Notes: a model not told the origin generated them from the letters alone. A DNA stretch of 43,722 bases from a virus (IMGVR_UViG_3300024054_000523:1-43722); one strand, 5' to 3'; counted from the first letter of the stretch, positions 9,231 to 16,734 are shown. Program-made: numbers and translations.

Positions 9231-10012
9231 CTATCTCTTCGTGTGACTGAACTTGAGAAAGTGCGAGGCGAGAACCTTCACCCTGAGGAAGACATCCAGC
9301 TTGTTGCCGGGCCGGTGCTCGTCGATAACCCGCCACACGACATTGCCGTCGATGGCGTACGCCCCGCCGAATCCTACCCGCCACTCGTCGGAGCAGGCGC
9401 TGAACACAGCCATGGGCAATCTGTTCTCGGCCATGATCTCGTCGGGGGCGGCGGCATGATGCCCACACGACAGGCAATTCACCGTCACGCCCATGACCTT
9501 CTGGTCGCGCTGGCATGACTGACAAACAGCGCGATCGCCCGCCGCCAGCCAGCGGGCGATCGCAATCAGTTTTCCTGGGAATCCTCGTCCCGCCGCGCAG
9601 CAGCTACGGCAATGGTCGACAACTCCGCCAGCACCCAATTCTGAAAGCCGACCACGTGGTCGCACAGGGCCACCACCGTCTCCGTCTCGCAGGCCAACGG
9701 CTCGTCTGCCCTCGCCTTCAGTGATTCAGGGAGCGCGCGGCCGCACAGGGTCAGCCCCTTGCGGATGGACAGCCCATGGAGCCCGGCAACCCTCCCCGCC
9801 ACCCAGGCGGTGAACTTTTTGCCGTCGTGCCGCTTGACCAATTTCCCTGCCTCAGAGTCGAAGACCTCGGTCGTGCAGTCCTCGAGCGCCTGCTCGAGTT
9901 CCGAGCGCGGGGTGACGATCAATTCGACCCCGAACAGGCCTTGAAACTGTGAGATAACGGTGCGGACCGGGGCCGCCTTGATCAGTTCGGAGAAACGCTG
10001 CGCGTCGTGCAT
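9231..10012 (-). CDS. GT tail assembly chaperone, made by -1 frameshift
   Basis: Proposed fusion of the 148-residue G protein with a 112-residue extension read in the -1 frame from about 9568 down to the stop at 9231. The downstream frame has no good start codon at its head, but it is open through the end of G and closes one base before the tape measure ATG. The extension carries C-Q-S-C and C-L-S-C-G-H-H pairs, 17 residues apart, that look like a zinc ribbon. In lambda the T domain recruits tail tube subunits to the tape measure. The shift is predicted to happen at 9569-9575. This is a composite feature; the join cannot be shown by sequence alone. Confidence 0.6.
9531..9575 (-). promoter_or_regulatory. 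Programmed -1 frameshift signal
   Basis: In the mRNA sense, a GGAAAAC heptamer (9575-9569) is followed by a 5-base spacer and then a perfect 12-bp hairpin, GCGATCGCCCGC (9563-9552), a 9-base loop, and its complement (9542-9531). The zero-frame stop is in the spacer. The layout of slippery run, short spacer and strong stem is that of known -1 sites. The heptamer is not canonical: the A-site AAC can re-pair on AAA, but the P-site GAA would have to re-pair on GGA. Confidence 0.6.
9566..10012 (-). CDS. Tail assembly chaperone, lambda G-like (0-frame product)
   Basis: The 148-residue acidic/helical protein lies between the tail tube gene and the tape measure gene, the invariant position of the G chaperone in siphoviruses and myoviruses. 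It has no recognised catalytic motif. The stop codon TGA at 9566-9568 comes directly after an AAAAC run and is followed by a strong hairpin, so a fraction of ribosomes is expected to shift and make the longer GT form. The start ATG at 10012 is 11 bases after the tube gene stop. Function as a chaperone that coats the tape measure is inferred from position. Confidence 0.75.
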   Translation of the reverse strand: MHDAQRFSELIKAAPVRTVISQFQGLFGVELIVTPRSELEQALEDCTTEVFDSEAGKLVKRHDGKKFTAWVAGRVAGLHGLSIRKGLTLCGRALPESLKARADEPLACETETVVALCDHVVGFQNWVLAELSTIAVAAARRDEDSQEN

Positions 10013-10023
10013 GGGAAGTCCTC

Positions 10024-10947
10024 TTACTTGAAGGTTAATTTGATTTCGTCGTCCCCAGCGTCGCGGGTAAACGACACCGGCATTTCGTAGGTCAGCACCC
10101 CGTCGTCGTCGCCGTACTGGATGTCGTCGAGCTGCACCTTCGGCCCATCGATCAGGATGAGATTCCCCGCCTGGCCGTGGCTAAACGCCAAGACCACCAA
10201 GACGCTATTCTCCCAGGAGGCAAAGTAATCCTTGCTGCCCAGCTCCACGGCGTCCATGCTCAGGCTGCCCTTGCATTCCCGGCCGGAGACGGAAATCGCG
10301 GCGCTGGCATTGACCAACTCCCGGTACTTATGTTTGATCCCGGCGTCGAAGGTGAGCTTGTGCAGCGAGGCGTCATAGCCGTCCAGGGAAAACGTGGTGT
10401 GGACCGAGTTGACCTCCAGCGGGGCAACGTCGAGATAGACGGGGGTGACCGGATTGGCGGACACCGGCCCGGCATGGAGCCCGAGCAGGGAAAATTTGAT
10501 GGTGGGGAACTCCCCGGCCTGGATATTGACCGAGAATGTCCCCCGGCAGCCGGTCAGCTTATGCAGCACCCCGTCCATGTTGACGTAGATCGTCGACGAC
10601 TCGAACGAGGAGGAGATGGGATCGTACTCAACCTGGGTCGCCGGGGTGATGGTTTCGGCCATCATGCAGGACCGCAGGAGCACCCCGCACTCTGGCACAT
10701 CGCCAGCTGCCCCAGCCCCCTTCAGCTCCATGGTAAAACTCACTGCCTGGTGTTTTTCGGTGATGATCCCCGATTGGGTGGCGAGGTCCGGGGTCATCAG
10801 GCCCCGCATCTTCTTGTTGCCCTTGGCTGGTTCGATCTTGAGATCGGTGACATTGATGGCGTGCGCCCCGTCCGGACTCGCGTCGATGCCGTACGCGGCC
10901 TCGATCTTGGCCAGGATCAGCGCCTTCCGTTTGTACAGTTCTGCCAT
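10024..10947 (-). CDS. Major tail tube protein
   Basis: The 307-residue, beta-rich protein has the layout of siphovirus tail tube subunits: an N-terminal KRKALILAKIEAAYG segment, repeated Thr/Val-rich strands, and a C-terminal DDGVLTYEMPVSFTRDAGDDEI stretch. It sits between the tail completion gene and the G-type chaperone gene, as tube genes do. It would polymerise around the tape measure protein. The Met start is preceded by AGGAGGAAAA, a strong ribosome-binding site that fits the large amounts of product needed. Confidence 0.8.
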   Translation of the reverse strand: MAELYKRKALILAKIEAAYGIDASPDGAHAINVTDLKIEPAKGNKKMRGLMTPDLATQSGIITEKHQAVSFTMELKGAGAAGDVPECGVLLRSCMMAETITPATQVEYDPISSSFESSTIYVNMDGVLHKLTGCRGTFSVNIQAGEFPTIKFSLLGLHAGPVSANPVTPVYLDVAPLEVNSVHTTFSLDGYDASLHKLTFDAGIKHKYRELVNASAAISVSGRECKGSLSMDAVELGSKDYFASWENSVLVVLAFSHGQAGNLILIDGPKVQLDDIQYGDDDGVLTYEMPVSFTRDAGDDEIKLTFK

Positions 10948-10963
10948 TTTCCTCCTCCTGTCG

Positions 10964-11404
10964 CTACCGTGGCATCCTGACCATGACGGTCAGTTCCTTG
11001 GTGAGAAAATAGACGGGGTGAAACGCCCCCTCGTCGTTGACTGACTCTCCAGAGTCGAGGTCATTCGCGGCGCCATTCAAGGTCTGATTTGCCCTGAGCA
11101 GCATCTCCAGCGCCTCCTCGAACTCGATCAGCTCGGCGGCCCCTTTGTCCCGGTCATTTTGATGGAATCCGGCGTAGAGCCGCACCGCGTTGGCGCTGAC
11201 CACAGCGCCGGTAGACTCTTTCCGGGTCACCCTCGGCCTGGTGATCAAGACAAGCGGCAACTCATTGACCCTGATCTCCACCCGGTGCTTGAAAACGATC
11301 CGGGCCGCGACCGCCTTACCCCATTTCCACTGGCTGAAGGCCTGCAACCCGCTGTCTGATTCAATGAGCGCTTGCAGCGCCCTGAGCGCGTCGATCGCCG
11401 CCAT
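10964..11404 (-). CDS. Tail completion / terminator-like protein
   Basis: The 146-residue protein begins with an Ala/Leu-rich helix followed by alternating strands (KHRVEIRVNELPLVLITRPRV), a pattern seen in tail terminator and tail completion proteins that cap the tube at the head-proximal end. It lies directly upstream of the tail tube gene, the usual place for this function. There is no diagnostic motif, so the name rests mostly on position and size. It is separated from the lysis genes by only 5 bases. Confidence 0.5.
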   Translation of the reverse strand: MAAIDALRALQALIESDSGLQAFSQWKWGKAVAARIVFKHRVEIRVNELPLVLITRPRVTRKESTGAVVSANAVRLYAGFHQNDRDKGAAELIEFEEALEMLLRANQTLNGAANDLDSGESVNDEGAFHPVYFLTKELTVMVRMPR

Positions 11405-11409
11405 CGCCG

Positions 11410-11829
11410 TTACCCGAGCAAGGCCGCCTCGGCCTCGCGCCGCAGGACCAGCCCCGGCAAGACCCTACCACCGCCGCGCACCCACTTCCTCAACTCAGCC
11501 TTGGCTCCAGCCATATCGCCGCTGTTGAGCTTGCGGCGCAAGGTCGATCCCTTGAGCCTGGTCAATCCGAGGTTGTAGGCAAAGTCAGCCACCGCCGCCA
11601 AGGCGTCGCCAGCGAGGGCTACGCACATCGCCTGGGTGGCGGCCGTGAAACTTCCGGCATCGGCGATCATCCTGGCCTCGGCCTGCTCCAGGCTCCACAC
11701 GGTCTCCGGAGTGATATCCGGGCCGGTGCTGCCGTACCCGCAGGTCAGCACCCCTGCCGGACAATAATAGGCCTTGAGCCTTAGCCCCTCGAAGGAGCGG
11801 ATAAGGTCAAGCATGGCGCGCGGGGGCAT
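11410..11829 (-). CDS. Endolysin, GH24 lysozyme (T4-like muramidase)
   Basis: The 139-residue protein is a minimal GH24 lysozyme. The catalytic Glu is in S-F-E-G-L-R-L-K-A-Y near the N-terminus, followed by C-P-A-G-V-L-T-C-G-Y-G-S-T, where the Thr-x-Gly-Tyr-Gly signature is clear. The Asp of the T4 Glu-Asp-Thr triad is replaced by the Cys-Pro variant found in many phage members. It would cleave the glycan chains of peptidoglycan. There is no signal peptide, so it needs the adjacent holin. The ATG at 11829 was chosen because AGGAGGGGGTGAC just before it is an excellent ribosome-binding site inside the end of the holin gene; an in-frame ATG at 11859 is less likely. Confidence 0.85.
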   Translation of the reverse strand: MPPRAMLDLIRSFEGLRLKAYYCPAGVLTCGYGSTGPDITPETVWSLEQAEARMIADAGSFTAATQAMCVALAGDALAAVADFAYNLGLTRLKGSTLRRKLNSGDMAGAKAELRKWVRGGGRVLPGLVLRREAEAALLG

Positions 11830-11830
11830 G

Positions 11831-12352
11831 TCACCCCCTCCTGATTGCCCGGTCGACATACCAAAACCCGATGATGGTCGACAGCACGGCGGCGTCCTGC
11901 TCCAGCCATATCCGGCCAGAGAACACGGTCAAGGCCGAGCCTATCCCCTCCAGTGAACCCCCGCCCTGCACGGCGGCATAGAATTCGATCCCGGCCACAA
12001 CAATCACGCATATCTTGTAGAGCGTGAACAGGGCCATCCACCAATAGGTGGTGAAGGGACGGACGGTCATGTTGACGGCATCGATCCAGCCCACCCCGGT
12101 CAGCTGGCCCTGTCCCTTGATCGCTTCGAGGTAGGCCTGCATCTGGGCCGTGGCCTGGGCCTCCAGCCCCTGGGCGTGCACCAGGTCGATCCCCTGCGCT
12201 GCCCTGGCCTTGTCGATGTCGAGCTGGAGCTGGGTCATCTTGAACTCGTGATCACGGTCCCTGCCCGCGGTGATCATCTTCATGATCTCCGGCACAAACC
12301 GGAGCAGCCCGCCCAGCCCGCCGCCCAACAATGTCAATATCATGCTCAACAT
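11831..12352 (-). CDS. Three-TM phage holin (GTA_holin_3TM type)
   Basis: The 173-residue protein has an N-terminal Gly/Leu-rich membrane segment (about 1-20), a charged amphipathic helix with DRDHEFKMTQLQLDIDKARA, then V-R-P-F-T-T-Y-W-W-M-A-L-F-T-L-Y-K, a second membrane segment near 110-125, and a C-terminal I-I-G-F-W-Y-V-D-R-A-I-R-R. These match the three-TM holin family found in gene transfer agents and many proteobacterial phages. It is followed directly by the lysozyme gene, so together they make the lysis cassette. GGAGG precedes the ATG by 8 bases. Confidence 0.85.
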   Translation of the reverse strand: MLSMILTLLGGGLGGLLRFVPEIMKMITAGRDRDHEFKMTQLQLDIDKARAAQGIDLVHAQGLEAQATAQMQAYLEAIKGQGQLTGVGWIDAVNMTVRPFTTYWWMALFTLYKICVIVVAGIEFYAAVQGGGSLEGIGSALTVFSGRIWLEQDAAVLSTIIGFWYVDRAIRRG

Positions 12353-12370
12353 CCGCCGTTCCTCCGTGTC

Positions 12371-12547
12371 TCACCGGCACCGTTTCAAGGCGTCGGCTAT
12401 GATGCCGGTCTGTGCTTCAACCAGGTCCACGTCCTCGTGGGTGATTGCCACGCCGGCAGTAATCTTTGCCCGCAAGGCAGGGATCAGCAGCAAAAGCCGT
12501 TGCACCGCAGACGATTGGACGTGCAACACCTCCTGGCACCGGGTCAT
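12371..12547 (-). CDS. Small hypothetical protein in lysis block, 58 residues
   Basis: A 58-residue ORF beginning M-T-R-C-Q-E-V-L-H-V and ending A-L-K-R-C-R. Its ATG overlaps the stop of the upstream small membrane protein gene by four bases (ATGA), and its TGA is 18 bases before the holin start, so it fills the gap exactly. It has a central hydrophobic L-L-L-L-I-P-A-L segment and an acidic EDVDLVEAQTG segment, and no match I recognise. Its place among holin, lysozyme and a membrane-anchored protein suggests a lysis accessory role, but that is only position. Confidence 0.6.
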   Translation of the reverse strand: MTRCQEVLHVQSSAVQRLLLLIPALRAKITAGVAITHEDVDLVEAQTGIIADALKRCR

Positions 12548-12849
12548 TCGGCTTCGTCCAATGCGTCCAAGATAGCCTCCTTGGACGCCCCCGAATTCAC
12601 CATCGACCTGACGATCAACTGGCGCGTCCGGCGGTTCTCCTTTTCCGACCGCTCGACGATGCCGACAATCTCCTTGTAGGCCTCATCCCGCTTGCAGCCG
12701 CACTCCTTGCGGAAGGCGTCGCAATCCTCGGCGGTCCGGTATTGCGTCCCCACCGTCCGCTTCATGAATCTCGCGGTCAGCCATTTCAGCGCCTCCAGGA
12801 TTACCAAACCGGCGACGATCTGGCCGACGCCCTGCGCCTCTCCCACCAT
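12544..12849 (-). CDS. Small membrane-anchored protein, lysis region
   Basis: The 101-residue protein has one N-terminal hydrophobic stretch (V-A-G-L-V-I-L-E-A-L-K-W-L), then a charged, helical, soluble part with the pair C-G-C, rich in Lys/Arg/Glu. The single N-terminal anchor with a long helical tail is the general shape of spanin i-type or holin-associated proteins, but no family signature is visible. Its start overlaps the stop of the gp10-like gene, and its end overlaps the next small ORF. It sits just before the holin. Confidence 0.55.
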   Translation of the reverse strand: MVGEAQGVGQIVAGLVILEALKWLTARFMKRTVGTQYRTAEDCDAFRKECGCKRDEAYKEIVGIVERSEKENRRTRQLIVRSMVNSGASKEAILDALDEAE

Positions 12850-13409
12850 TAAAACCCTCGCCGCCGGATCGCCTGGCCGATCGCGTTGTCAATGGTGCCA
12901 GCGGCGCCAGCGCCATCGTTGAACCGGTTGAAGCCGTCCTCAAGGAACCGCCTGGCGTTCCCCGACGAAGACCCTTCCCCTTCGTGGATAGCGAAGGCAT
13001 AGTCCGCCGAATCGTAGACCACGACCTCATGGGCTCCGGCAACAAACCCGCCTTTGGCCCGGCCAGGGGCCACCCAGTCGAGCAGGCGGCGGAGATTGCC
13101 AGTCACAACCGGCACGGGATAGCTGCCAGGCCGGGCCTGAAGGCTCGAGGACTGACCCCTCCGGCCATACCTGATAGCTCCATCTTGCCGCCGTTTGATC
13201 GCCCCCTTGCCGCCGTCTTCCGCCTTCTCGTGGAGTACTGGATTCCGGGGCCGGTTGGGGCCGGAAAGCCACAAATATGCCTCGCGCGTAGTCCCCTTGG
13301 CGATCTGGACCAAGCCGCTGTCGATGGCCGGATGGATGTCGCCATACAGGTCAACGAGCCCGCTCAAGACCACCTTGGCCTCTGTAATATCGACCGAAAT
13401 CCCAAGCAT
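12849..13409 (-). CDS. Virion morphogenesis / tail completion protein, gp10-like
   Basis: The 186-residue protein starts with L-G-I-S-V-D-I-T-E-A-K-V-V-L-S-G-L-V-D and has a mid-region W-L-S-G-P-N-R-P-R-N-P-V-L, then a C-terminal V-V-Y-D-S-A-D-Y-A-F-A-I-H-E-G pattern. That last pattern is typical of HK97 gp10 and Mu gpG-like neck proteins, which often end in a phrase of the form Y-A-x-x-x-E-x-G. It should help join head and tail. It sits between the connector gene and the lysis block; its single-base overlaps with both neighbours indicate coupled translation. Confidence 0.65.
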   Translation of the reverse strand: MLGISVDITEAKVVLSGLVDLYGDIHPAIDSGLVQIAKGTTREAYLWLSGPNRPRNPVLHEKAEDGGKGAIKRRQDGAIRYGRRGQSSSLQARPGSYPVPVVTGNLRRLLDWVAPGRAKGGFVAGAHEVVVYDSADYAFAIHEGEGSSSGNARRFLEDGFNRFNDGAGAAGTIDNAIGQAIRRRGF

Positions 13410-13840
13410 TACGGCGCCGCCAACGTCACCGGATGCTCACTCTCAACCACGCAGCCCGAGTATCCCGTGCTGGCGGCAAGAAGACCGCTGAGCAACCGCT
13501 CGATGATCCGCGCCGCCTCGGCCCGGTAGGTCTCGATGTTGCGCCTGAGTTTTAGGTTGTCCATCCCGTCCGCGCCGTCGACCGCACCCTGCACCACGTC
13601 GATCCTGGCCGCCAACAGTTCGGCCATCACCATGAGCCGCTCGGCCCTGGTCACAGCAACAACAGTGGCCGGATCGACCGAGGCAAAGGCGGCGGACCCG
13701 ACCTCGCCTGCCAAGAGCCCGGATTGCTCGTCGATAATGCCGGTCAAGAACGCAACAAAGGCGTTGTCGCTCTCCTGGGCGAACATCTCGCGGCTGAACC
13801 CGCGGTCGATGTATGCTTGCGCTTGGGTCTTGGCTGCCAT
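13409..13840 (-). CDS. Head-tail connector-like protein
   Basis: The 143-residue, largely helical protein has A-Y-I-D-R-G-F-S-R-E-M-F near the N-terminus and a second helical half with N-L-K-L-R-R-N-I-E-T-Y-R-A-E-A-A-R-I-I. That two-bundle layout, its size and the place right after the major capsid gene fit head-completion adaptor proteins (the gp6/gp15-like group). There is no catalytic motif. The call rests on gene order more than on sequence. Confidence 0.5.
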   Translation of the reverse strand: MAAKTQAQAYIDRGFSREMFAQESDNAFVAFLTGIIDEQSGLLAGEVGSAAFASVDPATVVAVTRAERLMVMAELLAARIDVVQGAVDGADGMDNLKLRRNIETYRAEAARIIERLLSGLLAASTGYSGCVVESEHPVTLAAP

Positions 13841-13894
13841 GGGATCGGCAAAAACGGCCGGCCGGGATCGCCAGCCAGCCGCTCAGGTTACTGA

Positions 13895-14863
13895 TTAGGA
13901 CAGGGCGCAGCGGCGATGCTGCTTGCTCTCGCCGATGGCGCCGTTATAGGCCCCGGTCCAGACATGGTCGGCGCCCAGCACCAGTTCGTTGCGCTGGGCC
14001 GGACGGGTGTTCAGGTCCTCCCACTCGCCTCGTTTGCTCTTCACGCCTGGCAACGAGACGTAATAACTGGTGCTGGCAATCTTGGCGGTGGGGATGATCC
14101 CCGCGATCTGCCAGACGATCTGGTTGTTGTTGGCGTTTGGGTTGGTGAAGCTAGCGGCCAAGGCCTTGTAGATCCTCATCAACAGGCTTGGGTGGCAGGT
14201 GATGTAGAACTTGCTGGCCGCCGAGGTGGCGTAGCCCGCCGCCTGCATGTCGGTGATAACCTGGGAACAGGCGTTGTTGATGGTGGTGACGTCGTCGGTG
14301 GCAAAGGCCTGGTTGATCCCGGACCCAAGTGCTGTCAGCAGCCCGTAGAACAGGTCTGCCTTCTGGTCGTACCAGCGTTTGACGGTGTCGTTGGTCAACT
14401 CGTCGATCTTGTACAGCTCGTTGAAGCGGAGCCAGTCGTCGAGGATGGCAAAGCCGCCGGTGAACCGCAATAGGCCCACGGACGCCTTGGCCGCCTGGGG
14501 CAGGCGGGAGAGCTTGGCCAGTTCGCCCGGCAACTGCTGGAAGAAGGTGACCCCGCCGGTGATGTTGACGATGTCAAAGGTCTTCGAGGTGGACGACCGC
14601 ATGTCCACCTCACTGAACAGGGCCTCGTAGCCGCGGTCGGGCATGTCCACCGTGTCGGTGCCGACCATGACGATGGGGGGCGTGCCCCGCAGCATCGTCG
14701 CATCGGCGCCGACCATCTTGTCCGCCGACACCAGTTGCAGCGGAATATCGGCGGTGGTCTTGATGGCCGATGAGATCGCCGCCAGGATCTTGCCTTTCCG
14801 CTCCGCCTCGGGGATTTTGCCCAGCTGGCCCCAGTCGATTACTTTTTTGCCGTAAATCTTCAT
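13895..14863 (-). CDS. Major capsid protein
   Basis: The 322-residue protein lies between the decoration protein gene and the connector gene, the standard position for the capsid subunit. It opens with M-K-I-Y-G-K-K-V-I-D-W-G and includes a mid-region D-K-M-V-G-A-D-A-T-M-L-R-G and a C-terminal N-E-L-V-L-G-A-D-H-V-W-T-G. Size and composition fit an HK97-fold coat protein, although the head genes around it (portal, Mu F-like) are Mu-type. It has no N-terminal delta domain, consistent with a separate scaffold encoded by the nested protease/scaffold gene. A TTAGGAGCAACGACA ribosome-binding site precedes it. Confidence 0.8.
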   Translation of the reverse strand: MKIYGKKVIDWGQLGKIPEAERKGKILAAISSAIKTTADIPLQLVSADKMVGADATMLRGTPPIVMVGTDTVDMPDRGYEALFSEVDMRSSTSKTFDIVNITGGVTFFQQLPGELAKLSRLPQAAKASVGLLRFTGGFAILDDWLRFNELYKIDELTNDTVKRWYDQKADLFYGLLTALGSGINQAFATDDVTTINNACSQVITDMQAAGYATSAASKFYITCHPSLLMRIYKALAASFTNPNANNNQIVWQIAGIIPTAKIASTSYYVSLPGVKSKRGEWEDLNTRPAQRNELVLGADHVWTGAYNGAIGESKQHRRCALS

Positions 14864-14929
14864 TGTCGTTGCTCCTTAGGTTGCCGGAAAATTCAAGGCC
14901 GAGGGCTTAAGCTCCCGGCGGTTGCCGCG

Positions 14930-15274
14930 TTACTTGTTCTCTGCGAGTTCAATCAACACGGTGGTGGCCGCCGAGGCGGCGGCCGCCGTGCAGATGCCGA
15001 GCTTGGTGTTGCCAGCGCTGGTCTTGTTGGCGTTGCCGTTGGCGGCGACCCAGTAACAGACGTCGCCCGGGTTGACCGCCAGCGCAGCCTCCTTCGGGAC
15101 CTCCACCGGACCCCGGAAGATGTAAATGTTTGTCGCGTTGGCAGCAGCGTCGTTGACCGCCACCAGCACCTGCCCGTTGGAGACGACGACTTCGCCAGCG
15201 GCAACCGCCGCCGTGTGGGCCAGTTTAAGGGTGCGGAGCTGATCGACTCCGCCGCGAGGGGTTGCTGTTGCCAT
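14930..15274 (-). CDS. Capsid decoration protein (DUF2190-like)
   Basis: The 114-residue protein is Ala/Val/Asn-rich and beta-structured, with L-K-L-A-H-T-A-A-V-A-A-G-E-V-V at about 15-30 and V-P-K-E-A-A-L-A-V-N-P-G-D-V-C-Y-W in the middle. This is the pattern of the DUF2190 family of head decoration proteins, which bind the capsid surface after expansion. It is encoded directly between the protease/scaffold gene and the major capsid gene, the normal place for a decoration protein. A TGGAGGTAGACC ribosome-binding site is seen. Confidence 0.75.
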   Translation of the reverse strand: MATATPRGGVDQLRTLKLAHTAAVAAGEVVVSNGQVLVAVNDAAANATNIYIFRGPVEVPKEAALAVNPGDVCYWVAANGNANKTSAGNTKLGICTAAAASAATTVLIELAENK

Positions 15275-15331
15275 GGTCTACCTCCAGATGGTGTGTGTTG
15301 ACTTCGTTAATGCGCCGTTCCCGGCGGGCGG

Positions 15332-15769
15332 TTACTTGCCGTCCTTGACCAGCAGCGGGTTGTCGTCTCCCGCGCCCTCGCCCCGGTTGGCGTTCGGATC
15401 ATTAGGCGCGATCTGTTCGCCCGGGAACTTCTCGCGCATCCTGGCATCCAAGTGCTTGACCTCTGCCTGCAGCATCTCGGTAGGGATCTGCGCGGCAAAG
15501 GCCTTGACGCCCTCCTGCTTGGCGGCGTCGGCATCCGCCTCGCCCAGGGCCGCCTTCATCCGCACGTAGTCGGCAATCAGCCCGGCGCGGAACGACTTGC
15601 CGTCCGCTGCCAGGGTGGCAAGCGCCGCCTTTTCCTGCTGCAACACGGCAATCTGGTCGTCCTTATCCTTGAAGGCGGCCTTGATCGCCTCGGCAATCTG
15701 CTCTTCGGTGGCGGTGTCGCCAAACGACTTGCCCACCATGGCCCCCAGCAACAACACTAGCGTCTTCAT
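15332..15769 (-). CDS. Nested scaffold protein from internal start
   Basis: Inside the protease gene and in the same frame, an ATG at 15769 (M-K-T-L-V-L-L-L-G-A-M-V-G-K) is preceded by AAGGAG with an 8-base spacing, as good as any ribosome-binding site in the window. It would give a 145-residue protein comprising exactly the helical scaffold half. This is the arrangement of lambda C and Nu3, where the scaffold is made separately from an internal start. The first residues are unusually hydrophobic for a scaffold. Confidence 0.6.
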   Translation of the reverse strand: MKTLVLLLGAMVGKSFGDTATEEQIAEAIKAAFKDKDDQIAVLQQEKAALATLAADGKSFRAGLIADYVRMKAALGEADADAAKQEGVKAFAAQIPTEMLQAEVKHLDARMREKFPGEQIAPNDPNANRGEGAGDDNPLLVKDGK

Positions 15770-16429
15770 CGTCTTCTCTCCTTGCGGTTTGGCCAACGGC
15801 TCGTCGCTGCCGCCCGCCGATTTTTGACTTGTCGCCCCAGGCTGCGCCCCGAGCCACACCAGCGACCCCTCCCGCGCCTCGCCTGGAGAAACGTACTCAT
15901 AATACTGCGCCGGGCCGTTCACGTCGGTCTTGACCCCGACCAGATCGGCCGCGCCGAACCCTATCGACCAGTGGCGGTACACCCCGCCCTCGATATTGGC
16001 CAGGACCGACTCGACGTCTGGGGTCTTGACCACGTAGTACCAGGCCCACAACACCTTGGCCTCGCTCGTCCCTGCCGGGAGTCTGATCTCCTCCCCGGTC
16101 AGCTCCTTAAACTTCTCCGGCGGCATGACCTCGGTCGCGGCGTCGAAGTAGAGCCCGAGCGGCAGGAATGTCCGCTTCTCGTGGAAGTACAGGACGTTCT
16201 TGCCCGGCAGCGTGGCGGAGAACTCGTCCAGCATCGATTCGGGGAACCGTTCATTGTCCCGGTCAACCCCGTTGTGGCAGAGGAGCTGTTTCCGAACGAA
16301 TACCTCGTCCGCCGACAGGTCTTTCAGGGCGAAGCGGTTAATCTTGGCCAGGACTCCAGCCTCGGCCGCCACCCCGACCGACGCCGCCTTGCCGCCGAAG
16401 CAAAAGGATTTTGAGCCTGACTTCTGCAT
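15332..16429 (-). CDS. Prohead protease with C-terminal scaffold domain
   Basis: The 365-residue protein has an N-terminal protease half and a C-terminal helical half. The protease part carries the two hallmarks of HK97-type (S78-like) prohead proteases: a catalytic His in Y-F-H-E-K-R-T-F-L-P-L-G and a catalytic Ser in Y-R-H-W-S-I-G-F. After a linker (about 200-220) comes a coiled-coil region (K-D-K-D-D-Q-I-A-V-L-Q-Q-E-K-A-A-L) that resembles capsid scaffolds. The fused order matches other phages in which protease and scaffold are one gene, and the scaffold part has its own start (see the nested feature). The ATG overlaps the stop of the collagen-like gene by one base. Confidence 0.85.
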   Translation of the reverse strand: MQKSGSKSFCFGGKAASVGVAAEAGVLAKINRFALKDLSADEVFVRKQLLCHNGVDRDNERFPESMLDEFSATLPGKNVLYFHEKRTFLPLGLYFDAATEVMPPEKFKELTGEEIRLPAGTSEAKVLWAWYYVVKTPDVESVLANIEGGVYRHWSIGFGAADLVGVKTDVNGPAQYYEYVSPGEAREGSLVWLGAQPGATSQKSAGGSDEPLAKPQGEKTMKTLVLLLGAMVGKSFGDTATEEQIAEAIKAAFKDKDDQIAVLQQEKAALATLAADGKSFRAGLIADYVRMKAALGEADADAAKQEGVKAFAAQIPTEMLQAEVKHLDARMREKFPGEQIAPNDPNANRGEGAGDDNPLLVKDGK

Positions 16430-16734
16430 CAGACCTGGCTCCCCTTGGCCCGCAAGGCCTCAAGAACATGCTCCCCGGTGACCACGGTTGGTCCCTGGCC
16501 CTTTTCACCCTCCACGCCAGGTCCGGCGAAGTCCTTGCCGCCTTTAGGGCTTTTCCCGGTCTGGCCTCTCTGGCCCTTGGCTGCGCCTGGCGTGCCGGTC
16601 TGGCCTCTCTGGCCCTTGGCTGCGCCTGGCGTGCCGGTCTCCGGTTCCTTTCCTTTGGCTGCCCCGTCCTTGCCGGTCTCCGGTTCCTTTCCTTTGGCTG
16701 CCCCGTCCTTGCCGGTCTCGTCCTTGTCGTCCAT
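16429..16734 (-). CDS. Small collagen-like repeat protein
   Basis: The 101-residue protein is highly charged and contains Gly-x-y-like repeats: the segment D-G-A-A-K-G-K-E-P-E-T-G-K twice, then T-P-G-A-A-K-G-Q-R-G-Q-T-G twice, then a C-terminal tail with H-V-L-E-A-L-R. Collagen-like segments are known in phage structural and fibre proteins and in some linkers. The ATG at 16734 was chosen over a longer open frame because it follows AGGGAGGAA with a proper spacing, and the repeats begin just after it. It precedes the protease gene with a one-base overlap, so it is likely co-translated with the head genes. The role is unknown. Confidence 0.65.
   Translation of the reverse strand: MDDKDETGKDGAAKGKEPETGKDGAAKGKEPETGTPGAAKGQRGQTGTPGAAKGQRGQTGKSPKGGKDFAGPGVEGEKGQGPTVVTGEHVLEALRAKGSQV
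16558..16713. repeat. Tandem 39-bp repeats in collagen-like gene
   Basis: Two perfect 39-bp direct copies (16558-16596 and 16597-16635) are followed by two perfect copies of a related 39-bp unit (16636-16674 and 16675-16713). Each unit is 13 codons, so changes in copy number keep the frame. The identical copies at the base level mean recent duplication, so the length of the collagen-like region probably varies between relatives. Confidence 0.9.

Noticed and set aside
9569-9575. A standard slippery heptamer (X-XXY-YYZ) in the G gene
   Set aside because: The sequence is GGAAAAC in the zero frame, which does not fit the rule at the first codon; only the layout supports a frameshift.
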